NCBI GenBank assembly: GCA_965224575.1
Contig: CBDCZQ010000006.1
Span: 3,100,001 to 3,164,000 of the forward strand
Reading direction: 5' to 3'
Length of the DNA stretch: 64,000 bases
DNA from: QPIN01 sp965224575
GTDB taxonomy: Bacteria > Pseudomonadota > Gammaproteobacteria > Methylococcales > Methylomonadaceae
The position numbers and the translations under genes are program-made. The notes under the pieces are model-generated. The model was not told the origin of the DNA. It saw nothing but the letters and a program-made list of their open reading frames with translations, and did not search any database. How positions within the stretch are numbered: the stretch's first letter is position 1; each line of letters opens with the position of its first letter. Below, piece by piece: positions 26,099 to 35,086 of this stretch.

Positions 26099-28006
26099 TT
26101 ATAACTGTTTAAGATACTCAACCAAAGCTAATCTTTGGCGTTTATTAATAGGGGGTAGCCACTCAACTTCTGTCTGACCTTCAGCATTTTTTATGGGTTT
26201 ACCATTTGCTGATAGTTTGATAAAGGCTGTTTTTCCTGCCGCATATTCATGGCCACCATTTTTATTTCCTGCTAGAGTAGTATCAAACTCAAAAAGATCA
26301 GGATATTTAGATATTTTTTTACTGACTAATCCAACTTTTATCGGGTCAAACTCACGGCTACCTAATGTAAACCTATTTGAACGACACTCTTTTCCAGCTT
26401 TTACTTCGTCTTCATTACAGCTAGGAAGAAATAGTTCATATAAGTTTGGAACTGAGCCATTATGTAAATAAGGAGCTGTTGCCCAAATTCCATTTAAAGG
26501 ACGTCCTTTATAGGCTTTTAAACTTTCTGGTAACTGAGTATCCGTTTCAAAGTCAACGTGGCGAGTAGTTTCTTTAATCAGATTATTAAAAGAAGCAACT
26601 GAAAAATCATAGGCTTGCTCAACCCACCGGCGCGCGGCTGGTACATCATGATCTGCTTCTGCAATAACGCCAGCAGTTACTTTTTTAAGCGCAAATAATG
26701 CGGGCGTTATTTCAGCAAAAGGTTGGTCAGAATCAGGCATTGTTGTTCCTTGTAGAAAACCGCTGTTACCTTTTGAGATTAAAGCATTAATTGCCATTGC
26801 AGGATCAGTTTGAATCTTATCTAAACTAGAAAACTGTGCGACAACTCGACGATCAGAACTACTCCTGTCAAACTGATCAGGACTGCTGTGACATGAACCA
26901 CATTGATATTCTCGATATATTTTTTCGCCTTGTTTGGCTAATTTTTGATTAATTTTGGGAAGAATATTTTCCGGCCAGACGGGGGATTGTAAAGTAATTA
27001 AATGATCTTCTAATCTTAACAAATTACGTCTTACTACTGAAGATCTAAAGCCCTTGTCTCCAGGTTGTTGAGTCAGTTCAAATTTCGCAAACACCCCCAA
27101 GACTTCACCTGTATTACGTCCTAAAGGACCTAAAAAGCCTTTTGCTCCACCTGGATTATTATTTCCAACACCATTCCATTGTACAAAATCATGATGAGGC
27201 GTATCCCATAAGAATGGATAGCTTACTGGTGCATTTGCAGGATTAGCATTTGGTTTGTCAGGTGTTAAATGTTGCAATACTCGATTATAAATTCGACCAA
27301 AGGCATCAAGTCTACCATAGCCATAATGCACAAGTTGTTCACCTTTTACCGGAGCATTAGTCTTATTATATTGCTCTCGTTCTAAAGCAATAGCTTTCAA
27401 AGTTTGACGAAATGCTTCTTTGTTTTTTTCATATTGTTTTTCAATCATTATATTAGCTAGGCGATTGAACTTATCTGGGTTGTCTAAAGTTGCCTTGAGT
27501 GCATTTTCTATACCTAGAAAGAACCCTTCAAAATCTGCCAAGGCTGGAGCACCATCTATTCTGATACCTGTTCCTTGATAATTGATTTGGGTGGTATGGC
27601 AAGCAGCACAAGTGAACCCGACATAACTTTTATCCTGATAGGTGTCTTCTACAAAACCAACAGGAAGCGCTTCGGGATTATCATAGCTTGATTTTTGTAT
27701 TAAAAAACGATATTTATTCATGTTTGTTGCATCACGAAAAAGTGATTGACTCTTTGCCTGTTCAAGATAGAGAAAAATTTCATACGGCATAAAATCAGAC
27801 CCTTGTGTGGTAAAGTAAAACCATAGACTGTCATAGCGATCCCAGTTTTGATCAAGATAAGCAATTTTGTCCGTATTATCGCCAAAAATATCTTGTTTTG
27901 TAATGGCTGCATAACGCTCAAAATCTACAACAATACCTTGAGAGATATAAGTACAGCTAGTTAATAGAATTAAGATAAAAAAGAAGTGAAAAGTCTTATT
28001 TTTCAT
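26099..28006 (-). CDS. Di-heme cytochrome c lipoprotein (MauG/RoxA/peroxidase-like)
   Basis: A 635-residue protein with an N-terminal lipoprotein signal (FFFILILLTSC, Cys18). Two c-type heme sites are present: CAACH at 133-137 and CGSCH at 369-373. The length, the long insert between the hemes (LVHYGYGRLDAFGRIYNRVL...PVSYPFLWDTPHHDFVQWNG) and the C-terminal GRPLNGIWATAPYLHNGSVPNLYELF are typical of the large di-heme peroxidase/RoxA-like group. Relatives reduce peroxides or cleave substrates with O2; the reaction here is unknown. It would sit in the periplasm, anchored to a membrane by the lipid. Confidence 0.82.
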   Translation of the reverse strand: MKNKTFHFFFILILLTSCTYISQGIVVDFERYAAITKQDIFGDNTDKIAYLDQNWDRYDSLWFYFTTQGSDFMPYEIFLYLEQAKSQSLFRDATNMNKYRFLIQKSSYDNPEALPVGFVEDTYQDKSYVGFTCAACHTTQINYQGTGIRIDGAPALADFEGFFLGIENALKATLDNPDKFNRLANIMIEKQYEKNKEAFRQTLKAIALEREQYNKTNAPVKGEQLVHYGYGRLDAFGRIYNRVLQHLTPDKPNANPANAPVSYPFLWDTPHHDFVQWNGVGNNNPGGAKGFLGPLGRNTGEVLGVFAKFELTQQPGDKGFRSSVVRRNLLRLEDHLITLQSPVWPENILPKINQKLAKQGEKIYREYQCGSCHSSPDQFDRSSSDRRVVAQFSSLDKIQTDPAMAINALISKGNSGFLQGTTMPDSDQPFAEITPALFALKKVTAGVIAEADHDVPAARRWVEQAYDFSVASFNNLIKETTRHVDFETDTQLPESLKAYKGRPLNGIWATAPYLHNGSVPNLYELFLPSCNEDEVKAGKECRSNRFTLGSREFDPIKVGLVSKKISKYPDLFEFDTTLAGNKNGGHEYAAGKTAFIKLSANGKPIKNAEGQTEVEWLPPINKRQRLALVEYLKQL

Positions 28007-28155
28007 TGTTATTACCTCGTTAATTTAACTGAAGAGTGATGTCATAAACTTTAAAGAAAATTGACATACCAAACTTTCAGAAGTAATCCAACGTCTACTT
28101 CTCGGACTGTCCTTTTGGGAATACTATATAAACTTGAAATATTAGGTGACTTCCT

Positions 28156-28189
28156 TAGGAGAGAGAGTTTTATTAAATCCTCTCTCCTA
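28156..28189. repeat. Inverted repeat, possible terminator or operator
   Basis: TAGGAGAGAG and CTCTCTCCTA form a near-perfect stem around a ~12-base AT loop. It lies in the 341-base gap between the FadE stop and the cytochrome start, about 150 bases upstream of the latter. It lacks a T run. The rest of the gap shows no gene. Confidence 0.4.
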
Positions 28190-28347
28190 GTTCCCTTATG
28201 ATTAAATTTATCATCAATCAGATTGATAAGAAAGGAAATAAGTTACAAAAAAGTGTGGAAAATTACCTTTTCTTTCCTATTTTTTTGTAAACCAACTGAA
28301 CATAATGTTCGCGTAATCTTTATTTGGGGAATATATTCACATTTCAC

Positions 28348-30741
28348 TCAATATAAAAAATCATCAACCGTAATAGCTAAACGCCTAGCTCTTTCAGCCT
28401 CTTGAATTAAGCCAAGCTCAGTGTCGGTGATGATTTTCTGCTCCGTAGCCTGTTGTAATATCTTTTCCCCATGACCTTTTGCAATTAGTTTATTCTTTTG
28501 AGCCTGATAAATCTTTTTTTCAACGGGCATTGCAGCTAATACTGCTTTAAATGCACATTCTATACGCCCTGTAGGGTCATTTTCTATTTCATTAATATAG
28601 ATGCCTTGAGTTAATCGGTCACGAGTAACCGAATCCTTTAATAATAATGAAGAAGTTTGATGGATTAATCTATCGCTTGGTGCCCTATATGAGGCACCAA
28701 ATGGAAATATAATAAACTTCAACCCCCAAACAAAAGGTTTAATGGGTAATAGTTGAAAAATTGCCAATAAAGATTGTTGTGCTTTATAAATCGTTTGTTG
28801 ACAAGCCCAGTGTAAAAGAGGCAAATCATCTTCTGGAGAGCTTTGGTCCTGAAAATTTTTTAACACAGTTGAACATAAATACAAATTACTTAAGACATCT
28901 GCAAATTGGCCAGAAATACGTTCTTTACGCTTTAAAGAGCCGCCTAAAACCATCATTGCATAATCAGTCACTAGAGAAAATGCAGCACTTAATCTGACGA
29001 TTTGTTGATAATATTTTTTAGTTTGTTGATCACCTGGTGTTTTTACAAACAGGGCATGGGTTATTCCTAGCCAAAAACTGGCTACTTTATTACGCATCAT
29101 AAAACCAATATGCTTAAATAATAGTTGATCAAATTCTATTAGTGCTTTGGGTTTATCTTGCTGGTGTAACGCTTTTATTTCCTTATAAACAAAAGGATGA
29201 CAACGCATGGCACCTTGTCCAAAAATCATCATAGTTCGGGTTAAGATGTTAGCACCTTCAACAGTAATGCAAACTGGAATAACTTGATATAGACGTCCTA
29301 AATAATTTTTTGGGCCCAGACAAATACCCGACCCTCCTTGTATATCCATGCCATCATTAACAATACGACGCATTCGTTCAGTTAATTCATATTTGATAAT
29401 TGCGGAAATAACTGAAGGTTTTTCACCCTTGTCTAATGCGGCGGCAGTGACTGTTCTTGCTGCATTAATAATATAAGTTTCACCTGCCATGCGAGCAAGA
29501 GGCTCTTTTATTCCCTCAAAGTCACCGATAGGAAGATTAAACTGTTTACGTATTCGCGCATAAGCACCGGTATTTCGACAAGTAAACTTGCTTACACCTG
29601 CACTGAGTGCCGGTAAGGAAACTGCTCGCCCAGTCGCTAACGATTGCATTAACATCTTCCAGCCATTACCGATTTGATCAACACCTCCTAAAATCCAATC
29701 TAGTGGAATAAAAACATCTTTACCCCAGTTCGGTCCATTTTGAAAGGCTGAATTAAGCGGAAAATGTCGACTACCAATTGTGATACCCGGCGTCTTTGAC
29801 GGAATTAATGCAACCGTGATCCCCCTGTTTTCTTGATCGCTTAGTAGATGTTCAGGATCGTAGAGTTTAAATGCCAACCCAATAACAGATGCAATTGGGC
29901 CTAAGGTAATAAAGCGTTTTTCCCAATTTAAGCGAATACCAAGAACATTATTTTTATTTTCAAAAGAGCCGTGGCAAACAACCCCTGTATCTGGCATAGC
30001 TCCAGCATCGCTACCTGCATCAGGCCCAGTTAGCGCAAAACAAGGAATTTCTTTACCTGTAGCTAAGCGAGGTAAATAATGATCTTTTTGCTTTTGGGTA
30101 CCATAAGCCAGTAATAATTTTGCTGGACCCAGTGAGTTTGGAACCATCACAGTAACTGCGGCTGTAGCACTACGACTAGAAAGCTTCATGACCACTTCAG
30201 AATGGGCGAAATTTGAAAATTCCAAACCGCCGTAATGTTTTGGGATGATCATGCCGCAAAACTTTTGTTGTTTAATATATTCCCAAACTTTTTCTGGCAA
30301 GTCTTGTCGATTATGAGTAATATCCCAATCATCCAACATGGTACACAAGGTTTCTACAGGCCCATCCAGAAATGCTTGTTCTTCTGCGGATAACTTAGCA
30401 GCAGGTAAATCTTGCAAAACATTCCAGTTAGGGTTTCCAGAAAATAATTCTGCATCCCACCATGTATTGCCAGCATCCATAGCCTCCTGTTCAGTTTGGG
30501 ACATTTCAGGTAAGGCTGTATTCATCCAGTTAAAAATTGGTTTGCTAATGATTTTACGTCGAATAACTGGAATATTAATGAGGATAAAAATAAATAAAAA
30601 GACAGCCCATAAAAACAGATTAAAACTTTGATAGCTGTATATGGATAGTAAAACAACAAATATGAGGGAACTTTGTAATAAAGCTATCTGATGATAAACA
30701 AGAATGCAGGTAATAATGAAAAACAGCCCTAACCAAATCAT
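28348..30741 (-). CDS. fadE: Acyl-CoA dehydrogenase FadE
   Basis: A ~797-residue long-form acyl-CoA dehydrogenase, as in E. coli FadE (about 815). N-terminal hydrophobic segments (MIWLGLFFIITCILVYHQIALL, LFLWAVFLFIFILINI), then the dehydrogenase core: CFALTGPDAGSDAGAMPDTG, EKRFITLGPIASVIGLAF, GGSGICLGPKNYLGRLYQVI, the catalytic VEGANILTR and GQGAMRCHPFV. It introduces the trans-2 double bond in beta-oxidation, at the membrane. I chose ATG 30741 because GAGGAG lies 5-6 bases upstream; the frame is open to 30789. It follows the desaturase on the same strand after 160 bases, so it may or may not belong to the lipid cluster. Confidence 0.92.
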   Translation of the reverse strand: MIWLGLFFIITCILVYHQIALLQSSLIFVVLLSIYSYQSFNLFLWAVFLFIFILINIPVIRRKIISKPIFNWMNTALPEMSQTEQEAMDAGNTWWDAELFSGNPNWNVLQDLPAAKLSAEEQAFLDGPVETLCTMLDDWDITHNRQDLPEKVWEYIKQQKFCGMIIPKHYGGLEFSNFAHSEVVMKLSSRSATAAVTVMVPNSLGPAKLLLAYGTQKQKDHYLPRLATGKEIPCFALTGPDAGSDAGAMPDTGVVCHGSFENKNNVLGIRLNWEKRFITLGPIASVIGLAFKLYDPEHLLSDQENRGITVALIPSKTPGITIGSRHFPLNSAFQNGPNWGKDVFIPLDWILGGVDQIGNGWKMLMQSLATGRAVSLPALSAGVSKFTCRNTGAYARIRKQFNLPIGDFEGIKEPLARMAGETYIINAARTVTAAALDKGEKPSVISAIIKYELTERMRRIVNDGMDIQGGSGICLGPKNYLGRLYQVIPVCITVEGANILTRTMMIFGQGAMRCHPFVYKEIKALHQQDKPKALIEFDQLLFKHIGFMMRNKVASFWLGITHALFVKTPGDQQTKKYYQQIVRLSAAFSLVTDYAMMVLGGSLKRKERISGQFADVLSNLYLCSTVLKNFQDQSSPEDDLPLLHWACQQTIYKAQQSLLAIFQLLPIKPFVWGLKFIIFPFGASYRAPSDRLIHQTSSLLLKDSVTRDRLTQGIYINEIENDPTGRIECAFKAVLAAMPVEKKIYQAQKNKLIAKGHGEKILQQATEQKIITDTELGLIQEAERARRLAITVDDFLY

Positions 30742-30903
30742 GACAATCTCCTCATCTGTTTCTATATAAATAGACCCTATTCTTTGCATGGAAGTTCATG
30801 TATATTTCTGTGTTCAACTGACTTTTCTAAGTTTAACCTAATCGAATGAGTAAATGAACCATAAAACTTTGCAGTACTAATGCAAAAGCTACAATCTGTG
30901 TGC

Positions 30904-31824
30904 CTATATATTTTTTGTGATATTAAGAGAAAAATCACTGTCACTCTCAGCTTTCAATTTATAAAACTTAACTTCTGCTGCTTGTTTTGAATGATGAAAT
31001 AATTGTCGCGCTTTCCAAATCCTCCTATATCTATAGAAAGGTGCTACCGGATATAAATGGTGAGATAAATGATAATTTTGGCCTAGTAATAAAGGCGTTA
31101 ATAGCCACTCCAACCCGACTCTATTATTGGTTGCAACATATTTATTCACTCTGCTTGTATATTTATGTGGGTAATGAGGAAGATAATCAAAAACAATGGC
31201 CAATACAAAAATACTGATGCGGGTAGGAATAATATACAGAAGAAAAAAAGCTTCCCACCAATTCATCCAGGTTATCACTAGCAATAAATTAACTGCAAAT
31301 CCAATAGCTAACCAGAATTCAATTTTTTCTACTTTGGGTCGTGAATCGTAATTCCCTGGTTTCAAATATGCCATAATGTAAGCAATATCCATTACCATCC
31401 AACGAAAAGGTAAGGTCCATTTTGAGCCGCTACCACAAAAAAAGTCAGGATCATTTTCAACATCATTGGTAAATCGATGATGAGTAATATGAAGAAATCG
31501 ATAAGTACGAAAAAAGGGAGTAATGGACACCATAAACAAACTCACTCGACCAACCCAATTATTAAGCATCTTATTACTACAGATCAAACCATGTGCTGCT
31601 TCATGTACAATTGAATAAGCGATGTATGAACAAATGGTGTTGATCGTCATTGCTAGAGCAATTGAAATCAATCCATTTAAGGCTAAATACGAAGCAACAA
31701 TTGATGATGTAATAATGGTGACAAACAAGCTAAAAGTAAGCCAAGAAAATTCTGGTTTAACTAATAAATTATTAAAATACTCTTCGTTATCCACACATGG
31801 ATCATCACTTTTATATTTATTCAT
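30904..31824 (-). CDS. Membrane fatty acid desaturase/hydroxylase
   Basis: A 306-residue di-iron membrane enzyme with all three histidine boxes: HEAAH (74-78), HITHH (112-116) and the late NYHLSHH near residue 255. Four main hydrophobic segments are visible. The RFTNDVENDPDFF segment resembles desaturases and hydroxylases near the carotenoid hydroxylase branch. It would desaturate or hydroxylate an acyl chain or similar lipid, using O2. It lies downstream of the acyl carrier protein gene, separated by ~200 bases that hold a palindromic element, so co-transcription is possible but not certain. It may modify the product of the adjacent oxoamine-synthase cluster. Confidence 0.82.
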   Translation of the reverse strand: MNKYKSDDPCVDNEEYFNNLLVKPEFSWLTFSLFVTIITSSIVASYLALNGLISIALAMTINTICSYIAYSIVHEAAHGLICSNKMLNNWVGRVSLFMVSITPFFRTYRFLHITHHRFTNDVENDPDFFCGSGSKWTLPFRWMVMDIAYIMAYLKPGNYDSRPKVEKIEFWLAIGFAVNLLLVITWMNWWEAFFLLYIIPTRISIFVLAIVFDYLPHYPHKYTSRVNKYVATNNRVGLEWLLTPLLLGQNYHLSHHLYPVAPFYRYRRIWKARQLFHHSKQAAEVKFYKLKAESDSDFSLNITKNI

Positions 31825-31870
31825 TGTATTTCCTACTATTAAGTTTAAATCTGTTTTATAAAGAACTTAG

Positions 31871-32026
31871 ATGGTTTGACAAAATAAAGTTACCAGCCTT
31901 TCTTGACTTTTTACTCCAGACCAAACAATCTCAATCGTTACGTAGAATCACTATGTATCTCTTGAGATAGTTCGGACAAAAACACAAATACTGCGCATAT
32001 TGGTAACTTTATTCCGTCAAACTACC
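31871..32026. repeat. MITE-like element with ~24-bp terminal inverted repeats
   Basis: The left arm GGTTTGACAAAATAAAGTTA at 31873 and the right arm, rc GGTAGTTTGACGGAATAAAG, ending at 32026, match at most positions. Inside lies the palindromic core 31919..31977 that also occurs at 881..939. No coding capacity. It abuts the stop codon of the acyl carrier protein gene (32027..32029). The design is that of a small non-autonomous transposon; it may also act as terminator. Confidence 0.6.
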
Positions 32027-32290
32027 TTATTCCAGAGTTTGAGGAGTTTTGATAAATAATTCTTCTACAATATATTCCGACAAAAAATCAATTGATGGAT
32101 AATCATAAATAATACTTGGATCCAGCTCTTGCTTCAGCCATTGAGCCAATTCACCGACTAGTCCTACAGCTGTTATTGAATCAAGCCCATAATCTTCAAA
32201 CTGCAAGGATTGATCAATATCATTGACATTAATATCTAACACTTTGGATAGGTTTATTACCAGCCAATTTGCAACATCTTTTTTTTCCAT
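32027..32290 (-). CDS. Acyl carrier protein
   Basis: An 87-residue carrier protein with the phosphopantetheine site in EDYGLDSITAVGLVGELAQWL, Ser38. It is followed by QELDPSIIYDYPSIDFLSEYI, helix III/IV of PCP/ACP domains of polyketide and FAAL-associated type rather than the primary AcpP. It is the last gene of the tight minus-strand run and lies 57 bases after the fatty acyl-AMP ligase, its likely loading enzyme. It would hold the acyl chain as thioester for the oxoamine synthase. Confidence 0.9.
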   Translation of the reverse strand: MEKKDVANWLVINLSKVLDINVNDIDQSLQFEDYGLDSITAVGLVGELAQWLKQELDPSIIYDYPSIDFLSEYIVEELFIKTPQTLE

Positions 32291-32347
32291 TATCCTGCCT
32301 CCGTCAATTTCGTTTTTTTCAATAAAATAGCAGTAGGAAATTATGTT

Positions 32348-34186
32348 TCAAATAATATCCAACTCATCTTGTATATATAATTGGCAACACTTTTTTCTTT
32401 GAATTTTTCCACTTGATGTCATCGGGATACGAGATCGAATTAAAACCACCTCTTTTACCTGAACAGCGTGATGAATCGAAATGGCGCGCTTAATAGATTG
32501 TTTGACAGCGTCAATATCTAAACACCCGATTAACCGTTTTTTAATTTCGACAATAACAATTAATTGTTCTTCACCGTTTGAATCAATTGGAAAAGCAGCA
32601 GATATACTTTCATTAATTAAGGGGTCAGCATTAACTGCTGTTAGCTCCAGATCATGAGGATAATGGTTACGACCTTTTATAATGATTAAATCTTTAATAC
32701 GCCCAGCCACATATAGTTCTCCTTGATGAAAAAACCCCAAATCCCCAGTGCGTAAGTAGCCAAGATTATTTGTATGCCCGGCTATGACATTATTAAAAGT
32801 TGCTTTTGATAATTCAATATCATTGTTATACCCTCTGGAAATATGGCTACCTGTCACCCAAATTTCTCCGACTTTATTCTCTGCACACTCTGTATGAGTA
32901 TATTGATCAACTATCTTGAATTGGCAACTTTGATAAGTCACTCCACAACTTACAAAGCTAACAATATTATTGTCATCAGTTACTGTTTGATCTATCCCAT
33001 GATCGATTAATAAATTATTAGAATGGCCTGCAATTCTCTGTTTTTTTATGCGAATGTTATCTATTAATAATTCATTTTTATCGACTGATAGTATGGTTGG
33101 TGCTTTTTTATGATCCACACCTGAAATAAACAAAGTACTTTCTGCCATGCCATAACAAGGGAAAAAAGCATCTGCACTAAAACCGTATTTTGAAAAAGTA
33201 TTGCTAAATTTTTCTAAGGTCTCTGCCCTTATTTTTTCAGCACCATTAAAAGCGATCTTCCAGCTGTTGAGATTGAGGTTTCTTCTTTGTTCTTCTGTAG
33301 TTCTGGAAAGACAAAGTTCATAGGCAAAATTTGGCCCACCACTAATCGTTGCTTTATATTTTGAAATCGCTTCTAGCCATCGAATGGGATTCATGACAAA
33401 AGATGTTGGTGACATTAATATGCATCTTGCGCCTAAACAGAAAGGTTGCAATAAATTGCCAATCAAACCCATATCATGAAATAAGGGTAACCAGCCCACA
33501 ATTACACAGTCAGAATGAGTGTTCATTGCTTCTGCAATCATTTTTTGATTACTTAATAAATTACCGTGGCTTACCATAACTCCTTTTGGGTCACCCGTAG
33601 AACCAGAAGTATATTGAATAAATGCGATGGAATGACTATCTATATTAGGGCGTTGCCACATATCCACATAACATTCATTCCTTTGCTCTACTAACATATA
33701 CTCCACTTTAGGTCTTAATTTTTTGTTGCTATTAATGGCTAGCATTGATTTAGAATCTGTCAGTGCTATTTTTGCACCAGAAACATCAATTAATTTACTC
33801 AATCGCTCTCCGGCCTCATTGGTTTTAAGAGGATAAGCAGGAACTGCTGCTATTCCGGCATAAAGACAGGCAAAAAATGCAATAACAAAATCAAGACCCG
33901 GTTGAAGAACGATTAATATCGTCTGCAAACCTTGTTCAGACTTTTCCTTACTATTAATCTCCAGTAAAGTTTTTGATAATTGCATAGCTAAACTTTTAGC
34001 ATTTGAATCGAGTTGAGAAAATGTAAAAGAGCCTGATTCAGTTTTTCCATGCTCAAGCCAAGTAATAAACTGTCGATTACCAATATTATCCGCATGTGAA
34101 AGTGCAAGATCTACAATAGTATCAGCAGTCTGGCCAGTCATAGTTTTTTGTAAATAAAAACTATCTTGTTCAATTATTTCCATCAT
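32348..34186 (-). CDS. Fatty acyl-AMP ligase (FAAL)
   Basis: A 612-residue ANL enzyme with FAAL hallmarks: FIQYTSGSTGDPKGVMVSHGNLLSN, GWLPLFHDMGLIGNLLQPFCLG, the FNGAEKIRAETLEKF segment, CYGMAESTLFISG and YLRTGDLGFFHQGELYVAGRIKDLIIIKGRNHYPHDLE. FAALs activate free fatty acids as acyl-adenylates and pass them to a carrier protein rather than to CoA. The carrier gene lies directly downstream. The C-terminal SRIPMTSSGKIQRKK holds the A10 lysine. It is complete and in the same operon as the SDR 30 bases upstream. Confidence 0.92.
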   Translation of the reverse strand: MMEIIEQDSFYLQKTMTGQTADTIVDLALSHADNIGNRQFITWLEHGKTESGSFTFSQLDSNAKSLAMQLSKTLLEINSKEKSEQGLQTILIVLQPGLDFVIAFFACLYAGIAAVPAYPLKTNEAGERLSKLIDVSGAKIALTDSKSMLAINSNKKLRPKVEYMLVEQRNECYVDMWQRPNIDSHSIAFIQYTSGSTGDPKGVMVSHGNLLSNQKMIAEAMNTHSDCVIVGWLPLFHDMGLIGNLLQPFCLGARCILMSPTSFVMNPIRWLEAISKYKATISGGPNFAYELCLSRTTEEQRRNLNLNSWKIAFNGAEKIRAETLEKFSNTFSKYGFSADAFFPCYGMAESTLFISGVDHKKAPTILSVDKNELLIDNIRIKKQRIAGHSNNLLIDHGIDQTVTDDNNIVSFVSCGVTYQSCQFKIVDQYTHTECAENKVGEIWVTGSHISRGYNNDIELSKATFNNVIAGHTNNLGYLRTGDLGFFHQGELYVAGRIKDLIIIKGRNHYPHDLELTAVNADPLINESISAAFPIDSNGEEQLIVIVEIKKRLIGCLDIDAVKQSIKRAISIHHAVQVKEVVLIRSRIPMTSSGKIQRKKCCQLYIQDELDII

Positions 34187-34216
34187 TTTTTTATCACTGT
34201 TAATTTGATTTAGTTT

Positions 34217-35062
34217 CTACTTAATATTAGAGAATGAAGGCCGCTTACTACTCTTCGTTTCAACATGTTTAGGAGGTAGAGGTAAAACATGATCTATGAT
34301 AAAAGTTGATAGTTTTCGAGGTAACAACTTTTGTACCAGTACTAGTATCCTCACATCAAAAGATGGAATAATCATATGTTGGTTTTTTAAACATTGAGCT
34401 AAAAGATAGTTTGCTACTTTTTCTGCTTTCATAGGTTTTGCTCTACCCATCTGATGTTTTATCCAATCGGGCATAATTTTATGTTCATTTCTTAGCATTG
34501 GAGTATCAATATCGCCAGGACAGGCTAAATGGACATGAATTGTGTCTCGCATCAGCTCTCTTCTCAATGCATCTGCAAAAATATTTAACCCTGCTTTTGA
34601 TGCGGCATAAAGCGAATAACCTGCAGATCCCACCAAAGCAAAACCTGATGAAATAAATAAAATATGTGCTTCTTTTCTCAGCAGAGGTAAACTGAGATAA
34701 GTTGTGGAGATCGGACCAATTAAATTGACTCGTACTGTCTTATTAACATCAGTTAAGTTTTTGTAATCTGCTAATAAATCTATCGTGGTTATGCCTGCAT
34801 TTAACACCAAAAAATCAATGAAGCTATGTTTAATCTTTATTTCCTTAAAAGTATTCTCAAGTTGCAGTTCTTTTGAAATATCACAACTGTATATATGAAC
34901 TTTATTTTCTTGATTATTTCTTTCTATATGAGCTTTAGCATGCTTGAGTTTTTCCATATCTCTGGCAATTAATATCAAACTGTAGCCTTTTTTATAAAAT
35001 GATTTAGCCATTGCTAAACCAAGTCCTGAAGAACCACCCGTAATTAATGCGATTTTATTCAT
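34217..35062 (-). CDS. SDR oxidoreductase (3-ketosphinganine-reductase-like)
   Basis: A 281-residue short-chain dehydrogenase. Cofactor motif TGGSSGLGLAMA at ~8-19, LVLNAGI at ~88, catalytic SSG..GSAGYSLYAASKAG with the Tyr-x3-Lys pair, and ACPGDIDTPML. The extended C-terminus with a hydrophobic helix (FDVRILVLVQKLLPRKLSTFIIDHVLPLPP) resembles 3-ketodihydrosphingosine reductases, which reduce the ketone made by serine palmitoyltransferase. That is consistent with the oxoamine synthase in the same operon. The exact substrate is inferred, not shown. Confidence 0.85.
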   Translation of the reverse strand: MNKIALITGGSSGLGLAMAKSFYKKGYSLILIARDMEKLKHAKAHIERNNQENKVHIYSCDISKELQLENTFKEIKIKHSFIDFLVLNAGITTIDLLADYKNLTDVNKTVRVNLIGPISTTYLSLPLLRKEAHILFISSGFALVGSAGYSLYAASKAGLNIFADALRRELMRDTIHVHLACPGDIDTPMLRNEHKIMPDWIKHQMGRAKPMKAEKVANYLLAQCLKNQHMIIPSFDVRILVLVQKLLPRKLSTFIIDHVLPLPPKHVETKSSKRPSFSNIK

Positions 35063-35086
35063 TATGAATACCTGTGACTACTGTTT

